Assembly (NCBI GenBank): GCA_964611645.1
Contig: CAZTAO010000037.1
Span: forward strand, 1-47,437
Reading direction: 5' to 3'
Length of the DNA: 47,437 nt
Origin: CAZTAO01 sp964611645
GTDB lineage: Bacteria > Armatimonadota > UBA5829
Part shown: in pieces, positions 7,905 to 16,024 of the stretch
Numbering within the stretch: the stretch's first letter is position 1
Layout: the number at the start of each line of letters is the position of its first letter
Notes under the pieces: generated by a model
What the model was told of the DNA's origin: nothing
Seen by the model: the letters and a program-made list of their open reading frames with translations, nothing else
Databases searched by the model: none
Program-made: the position numbers and the translations under genes

Positions 7905-8649
7905 CCGGATTCACCGCTCTCCACCACAGTCTCGCGACTCCGTTACTGCTCACCGTGCTGCAACTGAAATCCGCGAAGCACATCATTGCCTGCCCATAGT
8001 AGTGCCTTGGAGGAGAGGGCAGCAGTTCTCGACCCCCAACGCGGTCGAAGCCGGGGACCGAGTCGAAAAATAGAGGAGTGTCTTTGGGGTCCGAGACGCT
8101 GTCGGCACTCGCGCTCGCCAGCGCGGCATTCATCGCGTAGCTCGGGGCTGTCTTCTCCGCCATCGGACACTGGAGCAATTCCGAAACACCGAGCCTCCGC
8201 GGACTCTCCAGGTAAGCCGGGGTGGGCGGCTGCGAACCGCTGAGTTCATCGTGCCGGTTCAGGTAGGGCAGCAGCGCCGCATTCCACCGTTTCGCCGGGG
8301 GAAATCTGTCGTCGTAGTCCTGGCAGTACTGCGCTGTTGCCAGGGCCAGGTACTTCAGGTTCGAGAGGCATCGCATATCTCGCGGCCTTTCCTTGATCTC
8401 CACCATCCGGTCCAACACGAGCGTATTGAGGCACGCGAACGCGCACAGAACAACCGCGACCCACGCAATCCGCGCCCCGGGCAGTCGGCCTCGCTTGATC
8501 CACACCAGCGACACAATGCCCAACGCCAAACCAACCGGCGCAGCCAGCACCAGCGCAAGCGGCCGATCCCAGACAGGAGGCCGTAAAACCAACGCCCCCA
8601 CCGCCAACCCAATAGCCAGAACCACCAGCAAGTAGACACCCTTCTTCAT
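7894..8649 (-). CDS. Membrane-anchored H-X9-DG-like (DUF1559-type) protein, divergent
   Basis: 251 residues with three hydrophobic segments at the start, then a soluble region resembling the array proteins at 23381-26232: MRCLSNLKYLALATAQYCQD with DYDDRFPPAKRWNAALLPYL, then LLQCPMAEKTAPSYAMNAAL, then ELLPSPPRHYYGQAMMCFAD. The canonical ending H-X9-DGHVKW is altered here to FADFSC, so the motif is lost although the fold is probably kept. GGAGGTGGCGCG precedes ATG 8649; an upstream start at 8670 is weaker. It is the first gene of the minus-strand run and overlaps the next by 11 bases. Confidence 0.8.
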   Translation of the reverse strand: MKKGVYLLVVLAIGLAVGALVLRPPVWDRPLALVLAAPVGLALGIVSLVWIKRGRLPGARIAWVAVVLCAFACLNTLVLDRMVEIKERPRDMRCLSNLKYLALATAQYCQDYDDRFPPAKRWNAALLPYLNRHDELSGSQPPTPAYLESPRRLGVSELLQCPMAEKTAPSYAMNAALASASADSVSDPKDTPLFFDSVPGFDRVGGRELLPSPPRHYYGQAMMCFADFSCSTVSSNGVARLWWRAVNPDAK

Positions 8650-9147
8650 CGCGCCACCTCCAACAAACATGTTCCCCCAACCCTCACCCTAAGCCTTCTT
8701 TTCTTGCAACTTAGTAAGTCTTTCACCGTTCCCCGCCGCAACGGTTTTCGCGAGTTTCGTATCTTTCGCGTCCTTCGCGATTCAAACCGCCGCGTGTAAT
8801 CGTCACGCTGCGCCCTCACCCCCGCCCTCCCCCCCAGGGGAGGGTATTTTTCGCGTCATTCGCCCCTTTCGCGCCATTCGCGTTTCAAACCCCTTCCGCG
8901 CCCTCCGTGCCGTTCCGCGTAATCCGCGTTTCAGACCACCATCAAACCTCAGCAGTACGCCCGTCCAGCCTCAATCCAAAAATAGTTGAAACTATTTTCC
9001 CAAAACTAGTGAACAAAACGGCCCATGAGTTGCCTTATAATTATGGAGGTGCATTGTTTGGGACAGAGCAACAACACTCTTTAGCGGTGGCGATTCGGAG
9101 ACCACCACCCTGCGGTCTTCGCGCCATTCGCATTTCAAACGCTCCCA
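8650..9147. repeat. Intergenic region with TTCGCG-type degenerate repeats
   Basis: About 500 bases without a credible gene. From 8748 to 8945 and again at 9116-9142, short units of the form TTCGCG(C/T)CATTCGCGTTTC are iterated with variation. CCCTCCCC/GGGGAGGG at 8825-8844 is a perfect 8-bp hairpin followed by TATTTTT and could terminate a plus-strand transcript, though no plus gene precedes it. A separate dyad, AATAGTTGAAACTATT, is at 8981-8996. TATAAT at 9036-9041 has no good -35. Confidence 0.55.
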
Positions 9148-10557
9148 TCACCCCTTCGCCCTCAACGACTGTTGACTGTCGACTGTGGACTGCCGACTCC
9201 TGACCGTCCTATGCCCCAACACCCCTTCCAATGCATTCTTGAAAGCGGGGAGTTTGCCGGAGCGGATGGCCCAGTCCCATATTGGCTCGGCTTTCTTCCA
9301 GCCGATGGTGTAGGCGGCGTGGCGAAGGCGGTGGGGTATGGCCTCGTGCGCCCAGGATGCGCGGGCAATCGAGCGCCAACTGTAGAACTGCCGGTAAGCG
9401 CGCCGGTAACCCTCCTCGAGCGCCCCGGTGGTCAGCTTGGCCGGTTGGTAGACTGCGTGGCGGGTGTCGTAGAGGTCCCAGTTGTTGGTAAGGATCCGCC
9501 CCTCCTGCTCCATCCGAGTACGAAGGGCCGTGCCGGGGTAGGGGGTCAGAATGTGGAAAGTGGCGGTCTCGATCCCCTGGCCAACCGCCCATTCCACAGT
9601 CGCATCGGGGGTGGTTTCGGTGTCATTGTCCAGGCCGAGCACAAAGCTGGCGTTGATCATTACTCCCAGGTCGTGCAGCTTGCCGATGGCGGCGTTGTAG
9701 TTGCGGTCGATGTTGTGGAACTTGCCCTCGCGGCGGAGGTTGACGGCATCCAGGGTCTCAAAGCCGATGAACAGGCTGCTCAACCCACACGCCGCGGCTT
9801 TTTCCATCAGATCAGGTTCAAACACAGCCCGCACCGTCCCCGCCGCCTGCCACACCCGGCCCATCCCTTTCATCCCGTCGAACAGGTCGGAGGCAAAGCG
9901 GGTGTCGGCGAAGAGGTTGTCATCCAGGAAGAACAGGTGCTTGCCGGGAAGCTGCTCTATCTGCGCCAAGGCTGCATCGACTCTCTGTGTGTAAAACGAC
10001 GCCCCGCCCGCAAAGAACGAGTCCTTGTAGCAGAAGTCGCAGGAATGCGGGCACCCCCGCGACACCACAAGCGAGTTGGGCACAAGGTAGTTGTCCCGCT
10101 TGATCAAATCTCGCCGGGCAGCCGGAGCGCCCTCCAGAGTGCGGACTGTCGAATGGTACACCTTCGCCGGATGCCCCGCGCGGTAGTCCCGCAGGAACGC
10201 CGGAAAGGTGTCTTCCCCCGGCCCGGTGCAGATGGTGTCAGCGTGGGCCGCGGCCTCGTCCGGCAGGGTGGTCACATGCAGCCCGCCCATCACCACATAC
10301 GCGCCCTTGCTCCGATAGTGGTCGGCGATTCGGTAGGATCGGTACGCCGAGGTCACATAAGCCTGGATCACCACCAACTCAGGGTCATCGTCCAGCTTCA
10401 GGTCTTCAACATGCTCATCGCATATCGATATCTGGTCAGACTCGTGCAGATACCCAGCCAGGGTAGCCAGGCCAAGGGGTGGAAACAGCGAATACTTGAT
10501 AGAGCGGCGGTCGCCCAGCGCCTCGGTAAGCGCCGGAAGAATCATCTTAACTCGCAT
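9148..10557 (-). CDS. B12-binding-domain radical SAM enzyme
   Basis: 469 residues. Residues 1-130 resemble a cobalamin-binding Rossmann domain (PPLGLATLAGYL; VVMGGLHVTTLPDEAAAHAD; TGPGEDTFPAFLRD). The radical SAM cluster motif follows as RGCPHSCDFCYKDSF with Cys169, Cys173 and Cys176 (CxxxCxxC) ligating the 4Fe-4S cluster, then a TIM-barrel core including LFFLDDNLFAD and SLFIGFETL. The C-terminal 130 residues resemble the DUF4070-type extension of class-B methylases such as hopanoid methylases, but the substrate cannot be read from the sequence. AAAGGAG precedes the ATG. The last 15 or so residues come from a CAGTCxACAGT repeat and are probably dispensable. No pathway partner is adjacent. Confidence 0.88.
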   Translation of the reverse strand: MRVKMILPALTEALGDRRSIKYSLFPPLGLATLAGYLHESDQISICDEHVEDLKLDDDPELVVIQAYVTSAYRSYRIADHYRSKGAYVVMGGLHVTTLPDEAAAHADTICTGPGEDTFPAFLRDYRAGHPAKVYHSTVRTLEGAPAARRDLIKRDNYLVPNSLVVSRGCPHSCDFCYKDSFFAGGASFYTQRVDAALAQIEQLPGKHLFFLDDNLFADTRFASDLFDGMKGMGRVWQAAGTVRAVFEPDLMEKAAACGLSSLFIGFETLDAVNLRREGKFHNIDRNYNAAIGKLHDLGVMINASFVLGLDNDTETTPDATVEWAVGQGIETATFHILTPYPGTALRTRMEQEGRILTNNWDLYDTRHAVYQPAKLTTGALEEGYRRAYRQFYSWRSIARASWAHEAIPHRLRHAAYTIGWKKAEPIWDWAIRSGKLPAFKNALEGVLGHRTVRSRQSTVDSQQSLRAKG

Positions 10558-10962
10558 CGGGGTCTCCTTTCAACCAATCCATCGGGTTTCCGGTCCAAAA
10601 GCTTTGTGAAGCAAAGTGCTTTGCATGTATAACGACTAAAGGCCCACAAATGTTCCGAAAATAGTTGAAAGAAGTTTTCGAGGGGGCCAGTGCAGGCGTG
10701 AAGAGAGGAGAAAGCAGCTATCGGCGCGAATGTCCTATGCGTAACATCCTCAACCCAGCCCGAGCCTGCCCCAGAAGATCTCTTGCGGAGTTTCCCGAGT
10801 CTATCTGAATGCCTGTTCGCTTGACACCAGCCCTCCAGGCCGTGATTGTTTGGATGGGGAGGGAGGAGCAGAAGGGAGTTGAATATCAGGTAAGCTGGTA
10901 AGCAAAGGGGCCGGACATCTCGCCCGACCCCGTTCGCGCAACTGTCTCAAAGCGAAGACCGG
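10558..10962. other. Intergenic region between the beta-helix and radical SAM genes
   Basis: 405 bases with no supportable gene. It holds a palindrome GCAAAGTGCTTTGC at 10611-10624 near the radical SAM start, the motif GAAAATAGTTGAAA with a trailing TTTTCG at 10659-10682, and a terminator-like hairpin at 10907-10931. The rest, about 10690-10900, shows nothing I can interpret. Confidence 0.6.
10907..10931 (-). terminator. Possible terminator of the beta-helix gene
   Basis: Read on the minus strand, GGGGTCGG and CCGGCCCC form an 8-bp stem (one G-U pair) around a 9-base loop, followed by TTTGCTT. It lies about 30 bases after the stop of the large gene. The T-run is short, so termination may be partial. 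Confidence 0.5.
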
Positions 10963-13900
10963 CTATTGGCCCCGCAGATACCCTTTGAGCTTCCAGCCGG
11001 AGTTGAGCAATCCGTTGTCGCGGCAATACATTCGCTCGCCGAGCAGCTTGCCGGCGAACACTGGCTTGAGCGACATCTTCCAGTCGATGATCAGGTTCGT
11101 GGAGCCACTGGGAGTAACTGCGGTATCCTTCAAGTAGACGACGCACTGGCTATTTTCCAGCGTAACGTCGGCCCCGGGAGCCTGTCCCGTCCCCCAACTG
11201 GTATTAGCATCGTTGCGCAAGAAGACCTTGCCCTGCTTCGAGTCGTAAAGCACCGCCACGTTGTTGGCGAGACTGCTGGTCTGCCCTATCTGGAAGTAGC
11301 AAAGGTGGATGTCAGAGTAGCCGTTATCGTCGGCGTATTCCGCAGTGAATACCAAGGGTGTTCCGGTGGGAACCCCGCCGCTGGAAGGCGTCACGCTCAC
11401 ACAGGTCGGTGCAACCGGTGCAAAGTGCGTCCCCATCTTCTTCCATCCGTCAAACAGATTTCCGGAGTCGTTAGCGTACATCCAACTGTACAGGTTCTTC
11501 GCCAGCATGGATGGCTTCAGCCTGAACGACCATGCGATGGTCAGATCATTGCCGGCGGGCGTTACCGTAATGTCTTTCACGTACACTTCGCACTGGCTGT
11601 TGGAGAGCGTGACGTCTGTCCCAGGCGCATACCCTGTGCCCCAACTTGCGTTGGCGTCGTCTTTGAGATAGACCTTGTTTGCGGCGTTGTCATACCACAG
11701 GAACATCGCATTGCCCGAACCCAAAGTGTCACTCACAAACAAGCGGCACACGCGCAGGTCACTGCTGCCGTTGGGATCACGATAGATACTCGTCAGAGAT
11801 GTCTTGGTGTCGATTGGCAGGATACCATCATCAGGGTCTATGCTTACCACCTGAGGCTTCACATTGTGGAAGATGCCCATCAGGTCCCAACCATCGGTCA
11901 GGCCGTTCCCGTCCCTGACATACGCGTATCCGTTGAGATTCCTGGACAGGAACTCGCTCCTCAAAGCTACTTTCCAGTTCACTGTCAGTTCGTTCCCGCT
12001 TCTGGAGACAGTAGTATCTTTGATATAGAAGAAGCATTGTCCACTAACCAGAGTTACGTTGGCGCCGGGAGCGTAGCCGGTCCCCAGACCGGAGGTCGGG
12101 CTGTGCAGATAGACTCGGTTTCCCTGGACGTCGTAGAAGAGCAGGACTGCGTTGCTATAGCTCAAAGAGTCAGATATCAACAGGTAGGCTTTCTTGATGT
12201 CAGCGTACCCATTCAGGTCTCGATATACGCTGGTAAAGGTCATCGGCGCGGTCCCTAGTGTTCCGCCCGAAGGAGTCAGGCTCAGGTTTATTGGCGCAAC
12301 CGGAGGATAGATGTAGGTGACTGTGTTGTCTGTGCTGGTCGATGCCTTATTCGCATTGCCCTTGATGTCGTGTGCAACACCCGCTGCGATTGATGCAGTC
12401 ACTGTTCCGCTCGTCGTCATTCCACTGACGGCCACGGTATAGGTCGTTCCGCTGCCGCTCACATTCACGGTATCTGCGCCAGCCGTTCCGGTCAGCGTTA
12501 CGTCACCTTCAGCGAAGTCGGACACGGGCTTGCTGAACACGACGGCGAAGTTGATGGGAGATGCGCTTGTCGGGTCAGCCTGGCTCGATGCCTGGTTGAT
12601 GGTTACGGTCGGGTACCGGTTGTACGTCACCCTGTTATCCGTGCTGGTCGATGCGGTATTCTGATGTTTGGAATCGTCTACGCCGTCAGAATACGCCACT
12701 CCAGCAGGAATTCTTGCTATCACAGTTCCGTTGTCTACCATCCCGCTGACAGCAATGTCGAATGTCTTGTGGTCGCCTGAGTCGACAACGACCGAGGTGT
12801 TTGCGCCGGCGGTTCCGGACAGGGTCACTTCGCCGTCCGTGAACCCCGCCACTTCTTTGTTGAAGACCGCGGTGAAGTGAATCGGTGTATCGTCAGTCGG
12901 GTCAGCCTGGCCCGACGCCTGGTTAATGGTGACCATCAGAGCATCAGTTACATTGATGCTCTTCGTTGCCAGTTTCCCTCTGCCTCCGTCGTCCCACACA
13001 ACGAGGGTCACTGTGTAGGTTCCTGATTTCGTATAGGTATGAGTTGGGTTCATGTCTGTGGAGGGAATGCCATCACCGAAATCCCACAGTGAGTAGGCGA
13101 TGGAGCCGTCACTGTCGCTGGAGGTGTTGGCGAAGGAGACTTCCTCTCCTGGCTGGGCCGTATCGGGACAATCGAAAGCGGCAGCCGGCTTCTGGTTTGA
13201 GAATCCACTCGAGGTAAGGTCGGAATTCCAGGCATCACCGTACGTGCCGCCACGGTTCCCGTAGATGGTGTTGCCCGACCACTCCAAGTCTGGTCCGAAG
13301 CCACCCCACACAGCGCCGTTGCCATTGTTTATGATCGTGTTATCCGTGAAGCTCTCATAGTTCATAGGACCGGAGCCGGGATCGAACAAGCTGATGCCAT
13401 CGTTGGCGTTTCCAGATATCTCATTGCCCTCAAATGTGATATAGCTGGCGTTCCCGTGGAAGTGGACCGCATCACCTTTCTGTGACCAAAGCCCCCCGGG
13501 CCGCGTGTTTGTGAACTTGTTGTGGTAGAAGTATTGATAGTTGGCTCCGCCGCCTTCGCCCGCCAACTGCGCGGCAAAGGTCCCGCAGTTGTTGATTGTG
13601 TTGCGAGTCCAGAGAACGTAGTCTTTCGGATACGGCCCGGACAGTGACACGCCAATGTGTTGGCCGCCGTCGACGGTGTTGTCGGCAAACACGCAGTTCG
13701 AGGAGATGGCTTCGAGCCCGCACAGAGCATCGGCGCCGGTGTCGCTGACAACATTGTTTCTCACTGCGCAGTAGTCGGACGAGTCAAGACTGAGCCAGTG
13801 GTCTATGTGGTTCCCTTCAACTATTCCCCGGTGGCACCTGCCCCACAGCTCGATGCCCAACCCCTCTGCAGTCAGACCGGAGCCGGTAATAGTGTTGTTG

Positions 13901-14562
13901 CGGATCACAAGGTCAGTGGAATCGTCGTTGCACAAGATCCCACCCCGCCCTGAGTTGGAGATGATGTTGTTCTCTATCAGGTTGCGGGAGGAACGCCAGG
14001 ACAGCCTCATACCCGCGCCCCAGGCGTTCCCAGTCCCGCTGTTGCTGATTGCGCAGTTCGATATGACGCAGTCGCTGACCTCCTGCGCGTTACCCGAGCC
14101 CGAGTCGAAGCGAATGCCATGAACGTTGTTGTTCCGAATGACCAGGTTCAGGAGGCGATGGCCGCTGCCGTCCCAGGCCTCGATCCCGGCATCTGTCCTA
14201 TTGTCTCCCTCCAGAGTCAGATACTGGACGGTCACGTTCGACACGTTGTAGAGCGCCACCACGCAGCGGCCGGAACTCCCGGAAAAGAGAAGCTGGGACT
14301 CGCTTGTGTCGCTTCCCCGCAAGGTGACCCCTGTCTTGCACGGGACTGACCCCGAAATGTTGTACGTTCCGGCCGGAAAGTAGACCGTGTCACCGGAACC
14401 TGCGGCAGAGATCGCTGCCGAGATCGCGGAGATGTCATCGGAGCCGTCATTGGCGACAGCGCCGTAGTCCGTGACGTTGAGTGTTGCCGCTGCAACCCGA
14501 GGAATCACTCCAAACACCATTGCCAGAATTGCGATTGTAATCGCAAGGCCCAGGTACTTCAT
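10963..14562 (-). CDS. Large secreted beta-helix / PKD / Ig-like / triple-repeat protein
   Basis: 1199 residues with a signal peptide (MKYLGLAITIAILAMVFGVI). The pectate-lyase-3 opening NVTDYGAVANDGSDD at about residues 30-45 starts a right-handed beta-helix rich in NNxI and GNxI rungs up to about 450. Then a PKD domain (WDFGDG, THTYTKSGTYTVTLVV; about 456-537), two bacterial Ig-like domains starting VTINQAS (about 537-647 and 647-754), and three tandem repeats of about 145-150 residues to the end, each with SxxPxxG, YRDxNG, YVKD and a closing DGWxxMG or equivalent. It is likely an extracellular polysaccharide-binding or -cleaving protein. The start at 14562 has GGAGGG; a longer start at 14637 lacks a signal at its N-terminus. 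Confidence 0.85.
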   Translation of the reverse strand: MKYLGLAITIAILAMVFGVIPRVAAATLNVTDYGAVANDGSDDISAISAAISAAGSGDTVYFPAGTYNISGSVPCKTGVTLRGSDTSESQLLFSGSSGRCVVALYNVSNVTVQYLTLEGDNRTDAGIEAWDGSGHRLLNLVIRNNNVHGIRFDSGSGNAQEVSDCVISNCAISNSGTGNAWGAGMRLSWRSSRNLIENNIISNSGRGGILCNDDSTDLVIRNNTITGSGLTAEGLGIELWGRCHRGIVEGNHIDHWLSLDSSDYCAVRNNVVSDTGADALCGLEAISSNCVFADNTVDGGQHIGVSLSGPYPKDYVLWTRNTINNCGTFAAQLAGEGGGANYQYFYHNKFTNTRPGGLWSQKGDAVHFHGNASYITFEGNEISGNANDGISLFDPGSGPMNYESFTDNTIINNGNGAVWGGFGPDLEWSGNTIYGNRGGTYGDAWNSDLTSSGFSNQKPAAAFDCPDTAQPGEEVSFANTSSDSDGSIAYSLWDFGDGIPSTDMNPTHTYTKSGTYTVTLVVWDDGGRGKLATKSINVTDALMVTINQASGQADPTDDTPIHFTAVFNKEVAGFTDGEVTLSGTAGANTSVVVDSGDHKTFDIAVSGMVDNGTVIARIPAGVAYSDGVDDSKHQNTASTSTDNRVTYNRYPTVTINQASSQADPTSASPINFAVVFSKPVSDFAEGDVTLTGTAGADTVNVSGSGTTYTVAVSGMTTSGTVTASIAAGVAHDIKGNANKASTSTDNTVTYIYPPVAPINLSLTPSGGTLGTAPMTFTSVYRDLNGYADIKKAYLLISDSLSYSNAVLLFYDVQGNRVYLHSPTSGLGTGYAPGANVTLVSGQCFFYIKDTTVSRSGNELTVNWKVALRSEFLSRNLNGYAYVRDGNGLTDGWDLMGIFHNVKPQVVSIDPDDGILPIDTKTSLTSIYRDPNGSSDLRVCRLFVSDTLGSGNAMFLWYDNAANKVYLKDDANASWGTGYAPGTDVTLSNSQCEVYVKDITVTPAGNDLTIAWSFRLKPSMLAKNLYSWMYANDSGNLFDGWKKMGTHFAPVAPTCVSVTPSSGGVPTGTPLVFTAEYADDNGYSDIHLCYFQIGQTSSLANNVAVLYDSKQGKVFLRNDANTSWGTGQAPGADVTLENSQCVVYLKDTAVTPSGSTNLIIDWKMSLKPVFAGKLLGERMYCRDNGLLNSGWKLKGYLRGQ

Positions 14563-15042
14563 TGCGTATGCCCTCCACCATGTATATGATTCTATGTGTC
14601 GAAGAACCGTACTGTCTGCCAGGCACTGGACTGGCATTCGGTACGGGCAATCAGTTACGCAGTGTCAACTCGCAGCAGGCTAGAACTCACCACGGCCTGG
14701 GCTTTGCAGATGCCAGCACCGCTGTCGCTGATTTCAGCCCAATTCACTCTTCGACAAACTCGGCGTTTTTCCTTCTTTCGTGAGCTTTGGTCTCGAACTC
14801 CGGGCAGCTGCTTATTACCTTTGCTCACCCGGTAATCTGTGACAGGAAAACGCCGAGTTCTCGGGAGGTCAAGCCCTGCTGTCGTCGGGTCGTGCAGGGG
14901 AGCCTAAGACGCGAAAACCACCGTGCATTGCCGTGATTGGCGGATTGAGGTATTGGGGAATTGAGGAAGAGTCGAAGATATCTGCGCACACCCGGCGTTG
15001 CACCGGTAGCAATAGTGAATAGGTGCTACGTGTCCTACTCGC
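14563..15042. other. Intergenic region upstream of the beta-helix gene
   Basis: 480 bases between two minus-strand genes. Apart from the folded element at 14757-14859, I see no gene and no convincing sigma70 promoter. The bases nearest the beta-helix gene carry only its ribosome binding site. Confidence 0.55.
14757..14859 (-). ncRNA. Candidate structured RNA or small palindromic element
   Basis: Terminal arms of 16-17 bases (AACTCGGCGTTTTTCCT at 14757 and its complement, one base shorter, ending 14859) enclose about 70 bases. Read on the minus strand, ATTACC and GGTAAT make an inner hairpin whose loop contains GTGAGC. That loop is complementary to a downstream GCTCAC, so an H-type pseudoknot is possible. 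It lies about 200 bases upstream of the beta-helix gene start. It matches no riboswitch family I know. The alternatives are a terminator or a MITE. Confidence 0.4.
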
Positions 15043-15780
15043 TCATCTCGGAGGCGAAGCCGTCGGCAGCTTGCTCATCTCGGCGGCGATGCTGTGGTAG
15101 AGGGTGTCTACCCAGGGGGCGGTTCCCGGGTTCAGGGGCTCTATTCCCCTGGTGGTGAAATCGTATGGCGCGATGATTACCCTCATGTTGCTCATCCCTG
15201 TGTCCGCCGCGAGTGTGAACATATCCTCTGAACCCGGGTCACCCACAGCGATGCAGCCGATCGAGACACTGTTGCCGTGGATCATTATGTCTCCGCCGAG
15301 CTGCGTTCGGCCTTCGGCCCTGGACATGCGCCTGTCGAATGAGTTGGGGTAATTGAGCCGCAGAGACAGGTGGTAGAGGCTGTTGGGATTGAGATAGGTG
15401 ATCCTGTATATCCCTTCGGGAACCTGGCAATCGCCTTCTCGCAGCTTCGGGCCGGCGTGCCCACTTGCCGCCAGCACCGGATACTCCCACACAAACCGCA
15501 GCTTGCCCCGCCTCTCCCGCGCAAACAACCGCAGGACCTTTTCTTCCTTCAGGATCAGCAGCACCGCCTCTCGCGGAGGATAACCCACTCCGGCTTCCCG
15601 GAACATTCGCCCCAGTCGGAGCTTGGCTGTCGGGCCGTACTCGAGGAGTCTGTCCTCCACACTCTTCTTTCCCTCTATCTTCTGCTCGATGCGCGTGGCT
15701 ATCGGTGTCCCGCGCATCATCCACGCGCCAGCGACGGCACACAGCACTAAAGCGAGCAAGAGCCATGGTCTGAACTTCAT
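15043..15780 (-). CDS. L,D-transpeptidase (YkuD domain), YafK-like
   Basis: 245 residues with an N-terminal signal anchor (WLLLALVLCAVAGAWMM). The YkuD signature IMIHGNSVSIGCIAVGD gives catalytic His168 and Cys176 in the pattern HGxxxSxGC; upstream LNYPNSFDR and GIYRITYLNP are typical of the YafK/ErfK-like subgroup. Such enzymes form or exchange 3-3 peptidoglycan cross-links, or attach proteins to the wall, outside the membrane. GGAGGGACCG precedes the ATG. It diverges from lexA across about 245 bases, so the two could share regulatory sites. Confidence 0.9.
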   Translation of the reverse strand: MKFRPWLLLALVLCAVAGAWMMRGTPIATRIEQKIEGKKSVEDRLLEYGPTAKLRLGRMFREAGVGYPPREAVLLILKEEKVLRLFARERRGKLRFVWEYPVLAASGHAGPKLREGDCQVPEGIYRITYLNPNSLYHLSLRLNYPNSFDRRMSRAEGRTQLGGDIMIHGNSVSIGCIAVGDPGSEDMFTLAADTGMSNMRVIIAPYDFTTRGIEPLNPGTAPWVDTLYHSIAAEMSKLPTASPPR

Positions 15781-15929
15781 CGGTCCCTCCGGCAGGACTT
15801 GGTCATCCGCAAAAAAGCCTCACTGCTGTGTTACGTCCGTACCTGGTGGTGAGTTCCCTTCCCATTGCAGCAGTAATCGCCGACGGCGGTTACAACGCTT
15901 GGTATCGACACACTATATATGTTCAAGCG

Positions 15930-15951
15930 AAAAAAGTTGAAAAAACTTAGC
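15930..15951. promoter_or_regulatory. AGTTGAAA dyad motif upstream of lexA
   Basis: AAAAAAGTTGAAAAAACTTA contains AAGTT and AACTT as inverted arms. Similar AT-rich sequences with the core AGTTGAAA are at 8981-8996 and 10659-10682, each in an intergenic region. It may be a regulator site or a divergent promoter element for the L,D-transpeptidase; the role is unproven. Confidence 0.35.
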
Positions 15952-15959
15952 CAAACGCA

Positions 15960-15988
15960 TTGACAGGTCTGTCCGAGGCGGGTAAACT
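15960..15988 (+). promoter_or_regulatory. Sigma70-type promoter of lexA
   Basis: TTGACA at 15960-15965, a 17-base spacer, then TAAACT at 15983-15988. Spacing and the -35 box match the housekeeping consensus, and transcription would start inside the palindrome just downstream. Confidence 0.85.
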
Positions 15989-15990
15989 GT

Positions 15991-16010
15991 AGGTGTAAAC
16001 ATTTACACCT
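15991..16010 (+). promoter_or_regulatory. Perfect palindrome at the lexA promoter, probable LexA operator
   Basis: AGGTGTAAACATTTACACCT has two perfect 9-base arms (AGGTGTAAA/TTTACACCT) around CA. It covers the expected transcription start of lexA and lies 14 bases before its ATG, where a self-repressor site would be. It is unlike the E. coli CTGT-N8-ACAG and Bacillus CGAAC-N4-GTTCG boxes. Confidence 0.7.
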
Positions 16011-16024
16011 GCGAGGGAGACGCG

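Noticed and set aside
9013..9041. Plus-strand promoter with TATAAT at 9036
   Set aside because: No acceptable -35 box at 16-18 bases, and no plus-strand gene downstream.
9172..10632. 486-residue open frame on the plus strand
   Set aside because: It is antisense to the radical SAM gene, lacks family motifs, and the minus-strand product has complete CxxxCxxC and B12-domain motifs.
10966..12258. 430-residue open frame on the plus strand
   Set aside because: It is antisense to the C-terminal repeats of the beta-helix protein. The three-fold repeat is visible only in the minus-strand reading.
14757..14859. c-di-GMP (GEMM) or TPP riboswitch
   Set aside because: The expected GEMM CACGCACAGGGCAAA and GACGCAAAGC signatures, and the TPP CTGAGA element, are missing, so only an unassigned structured element is reported.
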